A stretch of 64,000 nt of DNA from Megalobrama amblycephala (taxonomy: Eukaryota; Chordata; Actinopteri; Cypriniformes; Xenocyprididae): NCBI RefSeq assembly GCF_018812025.1, contig NC_063062.1:5418513-5482512 (forward strand). Direction: 5' to 3'. The translations under genes and the position numbers were made by a program. The notes beneath the pieces are model-generated. The model was not told the DNA's origin. It saw nothing but the letters and a program-made list of their open reading frames with translations, and did not search any database. This document shows positions 42,229-54,524 of this stretch, piece after piece (the stretch's first letter is position 1; the number at the start of each line of letters is the position of its first letter).

Positions 42229-43024
42229 CAGTGTTGATAACACATTACAAGTAACTTGCATTATGTAATCAGATTACTTTTTCAAGTAACTAGTAAGGTA
42301 ACGCATTACTTTCTCAATTTACAACAAAATTACTTTTTCAAATAAGTTACTTTTTCACATTTACTGACTGACAGCTCTCCTGTCCCCATTTTAAGAGAAA
42401 TAAAGTGCTGTGTAATGTTGTGTGTGAACATGATGGTTGATGCTAGACCAAATGTGAACATGAGTTTACTCTTACTTGCACGAACACATTCAGTATTCTT
42501 CAAAATGAATAAAAACTGTGAAATGCAAACTCAGAATTTTACCCAAATCTAATAATTAACTATATTAAATTACACAAATATACTTTATGTATTTGATCTC
42601 AATTTATTAACCAATGTCTTTGCTGCTGACCTTCAATGATCCAATTTAACCATACTAATCAGCAAAAATCTCTGTATATAGTTTTAGAAATAAGAGTGTT
42701 GAACTTCCTCCTCCTGTGTCCTATTCTTCTTTAATCTAGAGTGGCAGCACAGCTGAAAGGTTTGTTTGAGCTGCGCCCTCTACTGTACAGGCGCCTGAGG
42801 CTTATTCATTTCACTTTTGGTGTGAAAAGGCCTTAACATTTGACAAAATAGAACATTTTTTTTGTTATAAAAAAAAATAAACAAGCAAGCCCAGCCCAGG
42901 TGAGAAAAAGTAATGAAAAATAATGTAATGCATTACTTTTCATAAAAAGTAACTAACGAAATTAGTTACTTTTTTGGGGAGTAACACAATATTGTAATTA
43001 CTTAAGTAACTTTCCCCAACACTG
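42229..43024. mobile_element. hAT-type non-autonomous transposon with 8-bp target duplication
   Basis: The ends CAGTGTTG and CAACACTG are flanked by GTTATGGC on both sides (42221-42228 and 43025-43032). Inside are GTAACGCATTAC-type motifs. An exact 8-bp duplication is diagnostic of hAT. No transposase. Confidence 0.92.
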
Positions 43025-43480
43025 GTTATGGCATCTACTTGCAAACATTCTTGCATTTAAGTAATATATATATATATTCTATGTATGTTCTGTCCGCCAA
43101 TGAAAAACACTTTACAATTACTCCTGGGATACTAGTCAAATGGGATAATAATCAAATGAAATCCATGAAAGTCACTTATCCTCAAAGTAAGAATATTACT
43201 TTAAAACTACAAAATAAGTGCCATGCCACCAAATACATACCATTCTAAAGGAGTCACAATGTTTTATCATAGTGATTTGGCTTAAAATAGAAGCATTAAA
43301 ACAGAAGGTAGTGTTTTCCTGTGGACAGAATGAAAGTGTCTGCCAAAAACACTGCAGACCAAGGTTATTCACACAGACACAGTAGCTTCTGTACAAATAT
43401 TGCATTTGACAAACAATTTTGAAGAAATATTCATTTGTTAACCATCGGAAAAATGCAGCATAATTTAATATAATTAAAAA

Positions 43481-44535
43481 CACTTAAAAAAATGCTGGGT
43501 TACTCAAGTTGGGTTAAAACCCAGTGGTTGGGTTAAATGTTTGCACAACCTCCTGGGTAGTTTGATTTAACTCAACTATTGTTTAACAATGACTGTATTG
43601 CTTGCTTAAAATGAACCCAAAATAGGTTTGAAATTAACATTTATTTATACGTTTTAATGAATAATAATTAAACAGTAAACATATTAAATTGCTTATTAAT
43701 AAATGTTCACCTTTTTATTATTATTGTTGCCTCTGATTTTAAGCCAGCCATATTGTCAAAACTGCCCAACACTTTGTGCAAACATTTAACCCAATCGCTG
43801 GGTTAAAACTACAGAAGAGGATTGGGGCCAAGCAATAATAAAAAAATAAAACCATCTCGAGATTAAAGTTGTTAAATTTCGAGAAAAAAGTCGAAATAAA
43901 ATGTTGAGAATAAACTCGTTAAATTACGAGAAAATACTTGTTAAATTTCGAGAAAAAGGTCGAGATAAATATTGAGAATAAACTCATTAAATTATGAGAA
44001 AAAACTCGTTAAATTTTAAGAAAAAAGTCAGATAAAATGTTGAGAATAAACTCGTTAAATTACGAGAAAAAAAGTTGTTAAATTACGAGAACAAATTCGT
44101 TAAATTATGAGAAAAATGTCATTACATTTTGAGAAAAAAGTCGAGATAAAATGTTGAGAATAAACTCGTTAAATTACGAGAAAAAAGTCAAGATAAAATG
44201 TTGAGAATAAACTCATTAAATTATGAGAAAAAAGTCGTTAAATTACGAGAACAAATTTGTTAAATTACGAATTTGTTCTCATAATTTAACGACTTTTTTC
44301 TCATAATTTAACGACTTTTTTCTCAATTTAATGAGTTTATTCTCAACATTTTATTTCGACTTTTTTCTCAAAATTTAACGAGTTTTTTCTTGAAATTTAA
44401 CAACTTTAATCTCGAGATGGTTTTATTTTTTTATTATTGCTTGGCCCTAATCCTCTTCCGTATTAAACAACCCAATCACAGGGTTTGTTAATTTCCAACC
44501 CAACTTGAGTTGATTTTAACTTAACATTTTTTGTG
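43481..44535. mobile_element. TGCTGGGTT element split by a nested foldback element
   Basis: It starts AATGCTGGGTTACTCAAG and ends GATTTTAACTTAACATTTTT. The inner TTAACCCAATCGCTGGGTTA is interrupted at 43813 and resumes after 44458. Confidence 0.8.
43814..44458. mobile_element. Foldback element filled with CGAGAAAAAAGTCG-type tandem units
   Basis: GAAGAGGATTGGGGCCAAGC and GCTTGGCCCTAATCCTCTTC are inverted ends. Inside, units such as CGTTAAATTACGAGAAAAAA and GATAAAATGTTGAGAATAAA repeat irregularly, then fold back around a centre near 44269. Confidence 0.88.
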
Positions 44536-46150
44536 CAATAATAATAATTATTATTATTGTTAGCTATTCTTCCTTTCACTGAGATGTGAAATCTGTCTCT
44601 GACGCAATGATTGATATTTTGATCCTTTTACTACAGCCATGTGTAGCAGATTTGCTCTCCAATCAGATAAAGCTGATTTGTTAAGAAAGCTCTGTGTATC
44701 TATTCAAAAGTTTGCCTACCTGAATATGTACAAGCCAAGATGACAGATGGCCAGAAATATCGAATTCTGTGGGGGAATTTTCTGAGAAATGACGAAAATA
44801 ACCAAAGAATTAGACTCAGGGTATCTGGCAGAACATTTACTTTGATTGAATCTAATTACTAAGGAGGAAATAGGCACAGCAGCTTGCCGAACATGTGTTC
44901 GTGCGACTGATTCAGAATCGCAGAGTTGAATGAATAAACTCCAACCTTTTCTCCACCTCCCTCCATCTGTGTTCATGTTATAATTCCTTTTTCCGTCACC
45001 CCTCGCTTCATTCCCCCCATTGATCCCATTGGTGCGCCGCAGTGACATGCTTTGCCTCTATTTCTTGCCGACACTTGGTAATTTGGTACAGTTCTATGGG
45101 GGTGGCTACAGGAATAGCTCCAGAGTTGTAGTGCAGCGTGTGTGGGAGCGTTTTCCAGAGTGGAAGCTCCTTAAGGAAGGTGCCTTCTTTAAGCTGACTG
45201 CCAAGATGCATTTTTAGACCTGGCTGGAGAACACAATACTACTGAAATTGATGTCACTGGATGTATTTATAGATATTTACTTGAAAGATTTTATGTATTG
45301 ACGAGGCAGTTGTGTCATTTTGAGCCAGAAAGCGTCTGTCTCTGAGCTTCATCACGCTGAGAATATGTATCAGTCGTTTTCACGCAAAGTTGTACTATAA
45401 ATGAAGAGAGCGTTTGGGAGTCATTGCCTATGAACAACAACAACAATATGGGTAAAATGTCAACTCTTTTGGGTGTGAGTGCATCACACACTGACTAATG
45501 CGTCACTCAAACTGCATTTGACTGTTTGCCCCCACACTGAGTACTTTGTTAAATGTTCACTTTTACGTCAACTCATTAAGGGCTGACGCATTAATGAAAC
45601 TGGGGTGAACTTGATACATTTTTATGCATGTTTTAAAAATACATACTGATAAATTGGCAGGATGGTGTAGGTATTTGTGTGCCCACTGCAGTGAGGTTGC
45701 ATACAGGAGGAAAAGAGTAAAATGGTATCAAAGTAATACGCTGATAATCAGCAGGTACATTTCTTCTCTCAGCCCTGTTCTAATTGCTAACTTACATCTG
45801 TATTTATTGAATAACAACTACGATAATTGATCGTAATTGCACTGTTAAAGGTGCGTTAATGCTATATAATTACAGACTGAAGTGCCTTTAGTTCAGCCTA
45901 ATGACAAAAGTGCGCTCTTGCCTAAATTGCTCAATTATTTAGGCTGCATGCATATGCCCGACTACATTTCATGCAGACAAATTTGAATACTTTGTGTGAA
46001 CCATGCACTCAAAGAAGCTTCAAATCTCTGAGGAATGAATCTTCTTGCATAAATGTCAACCTTCTACAACCATAATGCCATGGGCCATTAGTAAACATCT
46101 CCCAGGCTTGTGTCTTAGCACTAAAGAAACTGAAAACTGTGCAGTTTGTG
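44536..46150. other. Gene-free interval
   Basis: Unique-looking AT-rich sequence with a less AT-rich part at 44850-45220. The open frames there overlap on both strands and show no splice logic or known domain. Confidence 0.5.
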
Positions 46151-46512
46151 TTATGCTGGGTTAAAAACTACCCTAGTTGGGTTGAAAATGGACAAACCCA
46201 GGGATTGGGTTGTTTTACCACAGCAGTTGGGTTAAATGTTTGCCCAACCTGCTGGGTAGTTTTATTTAACTCAATTATTGTTTAAAAATGACTGTACTGC
46301 TGGCTTAAAATGAACCCAAAATAGGTTGGAAATTAACCTCTAATTTCCCACCTATTTTGGGTTCATTTTAAGCCAGCCATATAGTAATTTTTAAATAATA
46401 GTTGAGTTAAATACAACTGCCCAGAAGGTTGGGCAAACATTTAACCCAACTGCTGGGTTTGTCCATTTTCAACCCAACTTGGGTTGATTTTAACCCAGCA
46501 TTTTTTAGAGTG
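46151..46512. mobile_element. TGCTGGGTTAAAA palindromic element
   Basis: TATGCTGGGTTAAAAACT and GGTTGATTTTAACCCAGCAT bound about 360 bp, with a palindromic centre near 46338. A very common fish MITE. Confidence 0.9.
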
Positions 46513-46695
46513 CTCCATCAGACGCTTAAAATTTAATCTCAAACTAAATTTGTGATTTACACAGCTGTTATCTCCAAAATTTATAATCACTCTTGCCTGA
46601 TTAAAATATGGGATTATGTGATCTCTTTCCATGAGCTAAAAACAGTTCGGGACATTTACTGTAGCTATACAGTCTTTGGTTCCAGAACATTTTAT

Positions 46696-46795
46696 TTAAA
46701 GGGATAGTACATGCAAAAAAATGATAATCCTGTCATTATTTACTCACCCTCGTGTCATTCCAAAACTGTATGTTTCTTCTGCGGAAAAAAAAAAG
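46696..46795. mobile_element. Solo left end of the AGTTCACCC family
   Basis: TTAAAGGGATAGTACATGC, then TTTACTCACCCTCGTGTCAT. The right arm is absent. Confidence 0.8.
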
Positions 46796-46849
46796 AAAGA
46801 TATTATGAAGAACATTGGGAACCAAACAACACTAGATCCCCTTGACCTT

Positions 46850-47104
46850 AATTATATTTCTGTTATGACAACTATCAGAGTGTTTGGCATGGTAATGGAT
46901 ATGACAGTGTTGATATGTTTGGTCTTGGCGGAATAGATCTGCTACGCTGCTGCTGCAGAGCAATTACGGGACACCGTACATACATACACAACATGCTGCT
47001 GTGAGCAAGTAAGACATGCCGCTGTACAATATATGTAGCATACATGAATTACCGTTAGCAGATCTATACAGGTGGAGCTGGGGAAGGTGGAGGGTTTCTG
47101 AAAG
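46850..47104 (-). repeat. Inverted partner of the calpain 3'-end repeat
   Basis: The complement of this stretch follows 39223-39402 almost to the base over both halves. It has about 75 extra bases between them, flanked by AGATCTGCTA and TAGCAGATCT. Confidence 0.88.
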
Positions 47105-48180
47105 CCAAGACAAAACAATGGCAGTGACATATTTTAAGATATATCAGTGCAAGTTGCCTCAGTTAAGACAGCTCAAACATGCATTTTAGTTAAGATGTGA
47201 AACCAGGATTCAAATACCCCATTATCCCACACAATATTTTAAGTCATTATGACAATTATGCTTGTTTTCAAACTTTTTTTTATTGCTGTATTGATTCATT
47301 AACACAGTTAATCAAATATATTAGAGTAATTCATCATGATTCACTTTGTGATTCATGTGCTGTATTCCAGAACTTTGTTCAATATTTTTAGCATTTTAAT
47401 TAAGATTAGAATTAGATTATTTTAATATATCAATTTCTTAATCTAAATAATTTGCTGAGGCCTCCTTGGCCATCTGATTGAGAACTGCTCTTGTCAGAGG
47501 CAAAATTCACCTGCACGATGCCAAATTCACCTGAATAGCCAGGATTCATCTCTCAGAGGCACATTTCACTACTCTATGGACCTTTGTTAGAGTAAAGGCC
47601 ATGGTTAATCTGATGCAAATCAAAACACGGCTGTTAGGGACAAATGTTCAGTTTGTTTAATATGTCATAGTGTTGTGTACCCCATCACAACCTCGTTTTC
47701 ATTTGTGTCAAATGAAAGGGGTCATACATACTATGCTTTTTTTACATTTTAAGTTCCTTTAGTAAGTAATGTTGCTGTTTGAGCATGAAAAAGGTCAGCA
47801 AAGTCACCCTTAAGGGAGTTATTCTCTATATCAGAATCTTTCTTGAACTCTCTGAAACGTAGTTTTCCGGTAACGTACACATCATTAATATTTCTGCCCA
47901 AGGCATACACAAAAAAGGGGCGGGGCCTGGTTGATTTTGTAGTGTGTTTCCAAACAAGCTCAAAGTGATTGACCAATCACAACACACCCGTCCAGCCGAC
48001 CAATCAGAGCACATTGCGCTTTTCAGAAGGAGGGGCTTCATATATACAGGAACTAAACAGGGGTGTGCGTTTCCCGAAAGCATCGTTGGTGAACTATGGT
48101 CATAAGTCCCATTGAACTCTATTGGTAACGACGGAATTTACGACCATAGTTCGCTTTGGGAAACACACCCCAGAGCATTA
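47105..48180. other. Gene-free interval
   Basis: AT-rich sequence. Near 48065-48170 GGTGTGCGTTTCCCGAAAGC and TTTGGGAAACACACCCC are inverted, marking a ~110-bp foldback MITE. Nothing reads as an exon. Confidence 0.5.
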
Positions 48181-48280
48181 CTGACAGACTGCAAGTCAGA
48201 ACTCGCAGTTTAAAAAAAGTAATTTACTCTTTTCTCGCAGTTGCAAGTTAATATTTCACAATTCTGACTTTTAAAAGTTA
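48180..48280. repeat. Relic of the GTCAGAATTGCGAG family
   Basis: GCAAGTCAGAACTCGCAGTT and CTCGCAGTTGCAAGTTAATA resemble the array units. It flanks the 48283 element, which probably inserted into it. Confidence 0.5.
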
Positions 48281-48282
48281 TT

Positions 48283-49415
48283 GGGCCCTATTTTAACGAT
48301 CTAAAGGCAAAGTGTAAAGCGCACGGCGCAGGTGCACTCAGGGCGTGTCCAAATCCACTTTTGCTATTTTAACGACGGAAAAACGGTCCGTGCGCCGGGG
48401 CGCATTTTTGAAATGGGTTGTCCCTATTCTCTTAATGAGTAATGGGCGTAACGTTCAATAAACCAATCAGAGTGTCATCTCCCATTCCCTTTAAAAGCGA
48501 GATGCGCTCGCGCCATGGCGGATTGCTATTTACATGGCGGAATTTGTTGGCGGAAAAGCTGAATGCTTTTCAAACGAAGAAACCGATCTGCTCGTGCGCG
48601 AAGTTAAAGCGCGCGAGCAGATCATCAACGGGACAAGCAGGATATAACATTATATATATTATATAATTATATATTATATAACATATAACATTATAAAATA
48701 CACTGACTTATTAAACACACCGATTCAACTGAGGAGTTCAACGAGTGATGTTTTGCTGAAATTACCTGTTAAGTGGCCAGTCAATCTTTCAGTCTGCGTT
48801 GGATGCAGGCTTTCAAATAGGTCCGCGCGATGAGTCAGTTAATATATATATGTGTATTGGCACGATTGTTCAATTAATTAGCCAATTTCGTTCATCATTA
48901 TAAGTAGTAATAGGCTGAATTGAAAATAGGTAGCCTAATTCTAATACACGCAATGACTATTCATCATTACATTTTTATATGTAGCCTACACAATAATATT
49001 CTTTTACACTGTAATCCTTTTGTTTTTAATATTTGGCATGTTTGTGTGATGCGCATCCCTGTGTGTAATAAGCAAAGTCAACGCGCACTGTGGACGCGCC
49101 CAGAGGCGCAGTTTCTACCAACGCGCTCTAACAAAAAAATATTGCGCCATTGACTTTAGACTTTAGACCAGGTTTGAGTTGGTCTATGGCGCAGTCTATT
49201 TTCAGCTCCTTAAAATAGCAATGCGCCGGCAATGCGCCTGAACACACCTCTTTTTTAGACCAGCACGCCCATGGGCGCACTAACTGGCGCAAATGCATTT
49301 ACTAATTTAAGGACGTGGCGCTGAACGGGAAAACGCGAACGGCGCCGGACGCAAACTAACAAACACACTTGCGCTGCGCCTTGCGTCGCATTGCGCCGGG
49401 TGTATTATAGGGCCC
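48283..49415. mobile_element. GGGCCC-ended DNA element with Myb-like fragment, longest copy
   Basis: The ends GGGCCCTATTTTAACGATCT and GTGTATTATAGGGCCC bound 1.13 kb. From 48533 the plus strand can be read MAEFVGGKAECFSNEETDLL then VREVKAREQI with few changes. This resembles the Myb/SANT-like protein that accompanies PIF/Harbinger transposons. It is interrupted and non-functional. Confidence 0.75.
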
Positions 49416-50012
49416 AATATCACACAAGTAAAAGTCAACATTTCCTTATACAGATTTACTGACAAACTGTTGGGCCCAGGCCCCCTAATACAAGAATTTC
49501 CCCTTATGTTAAATTTGATTCAGTCATAATAAATTTAATTAAATACTACAATAATTTTAACATATTTTTACTATAAATCAAAGATCAAGGCTCTTGGCAA
49601 GATTTTGATTTTGCTATTAGTACATAAACCTATAAAACAGAAATATTTGACATATATACTGTATAAAGATGACATATTTCTGCACAGTGCTGTTCACTCA
49701 TCTCACTCACACCCCTCTCGTCTTCAAGACAACACCACGCTCTTTTCTTCTCCCAGCACGTCTGAGCCAATCAGAGCACAGAAACCAAAATTAAATGCAG
49801 TTCTAAAATAACAAACACAGATTTTTGCATCAAAATGCACAGGAGATGCAAACACAATCTCTGAGGTAATGAAATAATACATTAACAAATGACGGTGTGT
49901 TTCACTTCTTGAGGACATTTGTGATGATACTAAGCTTACTGAAGAGCGTTTCTTAGATGCGATAGACAAACAAGCTCAGATGGTTCTTCAAAGGAGAGGA
50001 AGCTACTTGCTT

Positions 50013-50150
50013 AATGGAAAAGTTTATTCAAAAATGAAAATCTTGTCAAATCCGAACCTGTACAACATTCTATTGTATGTATTAAAAAAACAAAACAAGA
50101 CATGCAGGTTTAGATTAAATGATTTAATTTTGGGGTAACTATCCTTTTAA
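50013..50150. mobile_element. Decayed AGTTCACCC-family element
   Basis: TTATTCAAAAATGAAAATCT and TTTTGGGGTAACTATCCTTT are the remnants of its two ends. Confidence 0.6.
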
Positions 50151-51031
50151 AGTGGACATATCATGCAAATCTGACTTTTTCTGTGTTTAAATGTTATAAT
50201 CGGGTCCCTGGTGCATCTACCAAGCCATAAAATGTGATTTTGTTTTGGTAAGCCTTTCTCTGCAAGCATGTGAAAAAACGAGCCGTTCTGATTTCACTCC
50301 CCTTGCGATGTAGGAAGGAGATCTTGTTATAATATGACCGCCCCTTAATCTGTATGTTTCCACCCACAACTCCGCCATTTTGTTTTCGCAAGCAACAACG
50401 GTGTACCAGTAACTCTGGTGATTTAGCTACAACCCTGATCAAACACACTTGTTTTCGTGATGTTTGCAAATTGTCTTTCTAAATGTTTCGTTAGCATGTT
50501 GCTAATGTACTGTTAAATGTGGTTAAAGTTACCATTGTTTCTTACTGTATTCACAGAGATCAGAGGAGGCATGTCGTTATTTTCATTTTTAACGCAAAAA
50601 CGCCTGCAGTCTGTATAATTCATGAATGCATCTCCATTCTGTATTTCAGTGTGCTTTAGCCACATTAGCTGTGCAGCACGCTATCAAACTCATTCAGAAT
50701 CGATGTTAGCGAACATCCACAAAATACATGCCATACCTACGTGATCTGATATGCTGCATCACAAACAGTTTGTAATGAACCATTTTGAGAGTTATATTTG
50801 CTGTGTGAGCTTCTCCTGTATTATTTATGTCTCAGTACGAGCTCATTTGCATTTAAAGGTACACACACCAAATCGGCACATTTTTTCTCCCACCCAAAAA
50901 TAGGCAGTTAAAACATGGTATAATAAATGATCTGTGGGGTATTTTGAGCTGAAACTTCACAGACACATTCTGGAGACACACTGAGACTTATATTACATCT
51001 TGTAAAAAGGGTCAAAATAGGTCACCTTTAA
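50146..51031 (-). mobile_element. TTAAAGGTGCCC-type element, copy D, chimeric
   Basis: From about 50458 it matches copy B (TTTCGTTAGCATGTTGCTAA, then GCTGAAACTTCACAGACACA). Its left 300 bp (AAAGTGGACATATCATGCAA) are unrelated to copies A-C. Confidence 0.8.
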
Positions 51032-51255
51032 AGGTGCTGTCACATTAGCGAAATGTCACGGGCAAATATGTCTAGCACTTTTCACACCAAAGTCACTTTG
51101 TCTCAAACCAATCAGCTTTTTGTTGGTCAACATGGCAAATTGACATGACCAACTCTACCATGAGCGAAATTTTCCCCCCTGATACGAAACTCCCGATCGG
51201 AATGACTGGATTTCGTCCATGAAATTTCACAGAGCAATGGTAAATGTGACACTTA
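51029..51255. mobile_element. Short TTAA foldback element
   Basis: TTAAAGGTGCTGTCACATT and AATGTGACACTTAA are its inverted ends. It shares the TTAA with copy D. Confidence 0.6.
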
Positions 51256-52370
51256 AAACTGAATATTTTTCCCTTCCAGTTTTGCTAAGCATATAATTGA
51301 CATCCAGTATAATACGAGTTCTAAGTAACCTTTTTGTTTGGAGTCCCACAGCAATACCTTGTTTGCAATAAACACCAATCGGAGAACGAGGTTTGTCTAG
51401 TCTCGACCGTGGGTGAGCGGTGGGGGGTGGAGGTAATGACGGAGAAGAAGAGTGGCACACAGGGGGGTAGGGGGAGTCAGAAAGGGACAGTTTGTCTTTC
51501 ACCTGACGTGTGCAGTGTGCTCAGACAGCACTCCTGGACCCCCCTTCCTCCTATCTCCATCATTCCCTCCCACCTGCTCTTTCAATCTCGCTTCCCTCAC
51601 AACCTCCCCCATAAAAATAGGGCAACTGTTGCATAAGCATTGGAGGAGTGGGGGAGATGGATGCGAAGAGCAGGAGAGAATGTGGGGGTTGAGAGAAAGA
51701 ATTGCTGGAGACTGATGGATATGCAGAGAGGTGGTAGAAAAAGAGTACATTCTCTCTCTCTAAACCAGCGCTGTTCCTTTCTGTCTGGCATGCGGCCTGC
51801 TGAAAGTAGGCTACGTTTGACGCGCTTGAGGTTTACGCTGTCTGAGTCACACTACGCTGCTGAATACTAAACCCACTGATTGCATTTCAGTAATGCTTGA
51901 GCCCGCCGGATTGCACAGTCTTGCATGGAACAAAATGGCAATTCATGTTCTTCTACACAATGGAGTGCCAGTGATAGCTGGATTAAGACAGACAATTGGC
52001 AACGTTGAATTGAAATTATAGTGCGACGTTCTCGTCACATGTAACTTGTTTAAAGTGGTCCTGTTCAGGCACTTATCAGTGTTTGTTTCCTCAAACACAT
52101 TCCAGAGGTCTGAATGCGGAAAATTTTTCCGTCAGGTTATCAAAGACAGCACGCAGTTTCCTTTTCCTTTGCAGTTTCCTCGAACACTCAGAGACTGCAA
52201 TCCTGACAGGAAGTTGTGAATGTAATGGAGAATCACATAACTCCCGTCACTAGTCTGCGGTTTAATATTGGGCAATGTACTCATCAAAATACTTGACTAT
52301 GTAGGTCAGGGTCACCCAGACCAGACCGCTGTTACCTTTAGGATGTTTATGAAGAACCGTAGACTCTCTT
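51256..52370. other. Gene-free interval, partly GA/CT-rich
   Basis: The 51400-51760 part is purine-rich on one strand and has long overlapping frames on both strands caused by that bias. No domain or exon structure is recognisable. Confidence 0.5.
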
Positions 52371-52693
52371 AAAGTCCCCCTGTAGTTAATCATTTTATCC
52401 CTTAAAACTCATCTTTGGGCACCAAAATGACACATTTAAATGTTTTTTTCCTTGAAAAAAATTCTTCATGCCTTCAACAGCTTGAATGTAACTCTACACC
52501 CTTGCCTCATTTTGTATACGTAGTTCTATGAATATGCAAATTAGCCCCGCCTCCACTCCCATCCTATCTTTAGATCACTGCAGTTTTAAAGAGAAAATAC
52601 TCAGCAAAGGTGCGGACTTGTCTTAAAGCATATTAAAACACCACATATAAACAACATTAAAAGTTTAATTTTCACCACAGGGGGAGTTTAAGG
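52371..52693. mobile_element. AAAGTCCCCCTGTAGT foldback element
   Basis: TAAAGTCCCCCTGTAGTTAA and TTCACCACAGGGGGAGTTTA are inverted ends about 320 bp apart. Confidence 0.7.
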
Positions 52694-52699
52694 TTCCAA

Positions 52700-53356
52700 A
52701 CTGGGATTTTCATGGAGATGCTATTGAAGAACCATTGTCAGAGAACAGTTCCTACCATTGTTTTCTTAAAACATTTTAATAATGTAGAGAACCCTTTTCC
52801 ACTATAAAAACCTTTTGTGTAATTGAAAGTGGATGTGAAAAGTTTTTCATGGAACCATAGATGTCAATACAGAACAATATATTTTAAATCTTAGATCCTA
52901 AATTTGTGCCCTCAGCCACAAGGGGTTTGTTAAAGCAGCAACTTGAAGTTTAGTTTGTCTAAACAAGTTATCAGGAAAAAGAACATAGATGCAGGGGAGC
53001 CAATCACGTGGCTCTATTTGGTACAAAAATGTCAATTCCGAAGCTTCTCTCTCACATTCTTTCGGAGCAGACAGACGTACATGCGTGGCGATCCCGGATG
53101 ATGAGAACTCTGGGGAGGCAGAGCAATGACCTCATGCTGTCTGCCCCTCCAGATGTTTCCAGACACGACGGAGAGTTTCCCCATTTACGAGACAGAAGCA
53201 AAGGGAGAATAAAGGAGACTCGTTTCTTTATGGGGTGTGATGGTTAAAGATAATATATATATATTATAATTTACAAAGAATCAAACCTAAGATCATACTA
53301 CAAGTAAGACATGACAAAGGTGTAGATTACTAGTTCCTACATGTTAAGGTACAACT
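52700..53356. other. Interval with a less AT-rich, possibly conserved block
   Basis: The block at 52990-53230 has an even composition and GCCAATCACGTGGCTC (CCAAT and E-box words). A distal enhancer is possible; no exon features are visible. Confidence 0.35.
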
Positions 53357-54520
53357 TGCTGAAAAAAACCCCACTTAAACCGGCCTAAGTTTAGCTGGTT
53401 TAGATCAGATGAAAAGTGTCCAAACCCCTCTAAACACACTTGGCGGCCTCAGAAAAAAAAAGGGGGCACAAAAATCACTTAAATGACTTAAAGACAAAAT
53501 ATAATTAAAAACCAAGATCTAATTCACACCCTAAACAGGTTTTTTTTTTATTTGAAGAAGCAGGATTATATACATTTTTCTAGTTATGCCAAGTTCTAAA
53601 ATATTTTATTGAGTAGAAATTGTGAGTTAAAGTTATTTTTAAAAATCCTTATCCAGTAAATTACAAACATCTTGGGAAAAAAAAAAATTATTGGTCAAAA
53701 AGAATGGGAAATATAAAGAATATAAATATGCTTTTAAAATGTCTGGAATTCTGAAACTTATTTTAATTATGATTATTTAGTGTGCTCATGATCATCTCCT
53801 AGTGTCTGTAAATTAAAAAAAGGAAAACAAAACTATTATTAAGTATTATTGTAGACAATTTCACAATTGTGATAACACAATTATCAACATTGCAAATCTA
53901 GCTAATTTTATTTATTTATTTTTTTTAAATTAATACGCTGTAAAAAATAATTGTTGGTTTAACTTAAAAAGTAAGTTACCTGGATGCTATTAAAATTAAA
54001 AATTTGAGTTAAAATACAATGAAGACGATTGGTTTAATATACAAAAACTCAAAATGTTATATTATCTGAACCACATTAATTATCCAAGTTGATTTGACAA
54101 AAGAAAAAATGTGATAAATCATGAAAATTATTTTTTAGTGTATACATTTATAATGCTATATTTGTGTTATTCACTATGGCATTTATAGATCAGTGGTTTA
54201 TTACTTTTTTACAGTATTGTTTATTACATTTTAAAAAATGATGCTACTGCAAGGGTGTTTATAATGCAATGGTTAATGGAGTGAAGGCAAATTTCACATT
54301 ATTCTCTCTTTGAGAAGCCTGACTGCTTTGAGCAAATGGGAATACAAAAATTATATTTGCTGTCGTCTCTTATTCACCACTAAGTTGATCCGACTACAAC
54401 GACTTCCACTTCTGAGAACCCCGTGAAAATAGTCATGGGGGTCCTCGTGGGGTCAACAAGGTTGAGAACCACTGCTCTGTCCAGCAAACCAGCCTATAGC
54501 ATGGTTTAAAAAGTTTTTCA
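53357..54520. repeat. Composite of nested repeats
   Basis: The outer words GGCCTAAGTTTAGCTGGTTT (53393) and CAGCAAACCAGCCTATAGC (54482) look like inverted ends. GGTTGAGAACCACTG near 54465 belongs to a second element. A third, TGTAAAAAATAATTGTTGGT to ATTATTTTTTAGTG (53937-54145), is nested. Confidence 0.55.
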
Positions 54521-54524
54521 GTAG

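Noticed and set aside
44716..45217. Overlapping open frames on both strands
   Set aside because: No splice partners, no domain, and frames on both strands are about equally open.
51227..51870. Five long overlapping frames
   Set aside because: They follow from the GA/CT composition bias and have no recognisable protein features.
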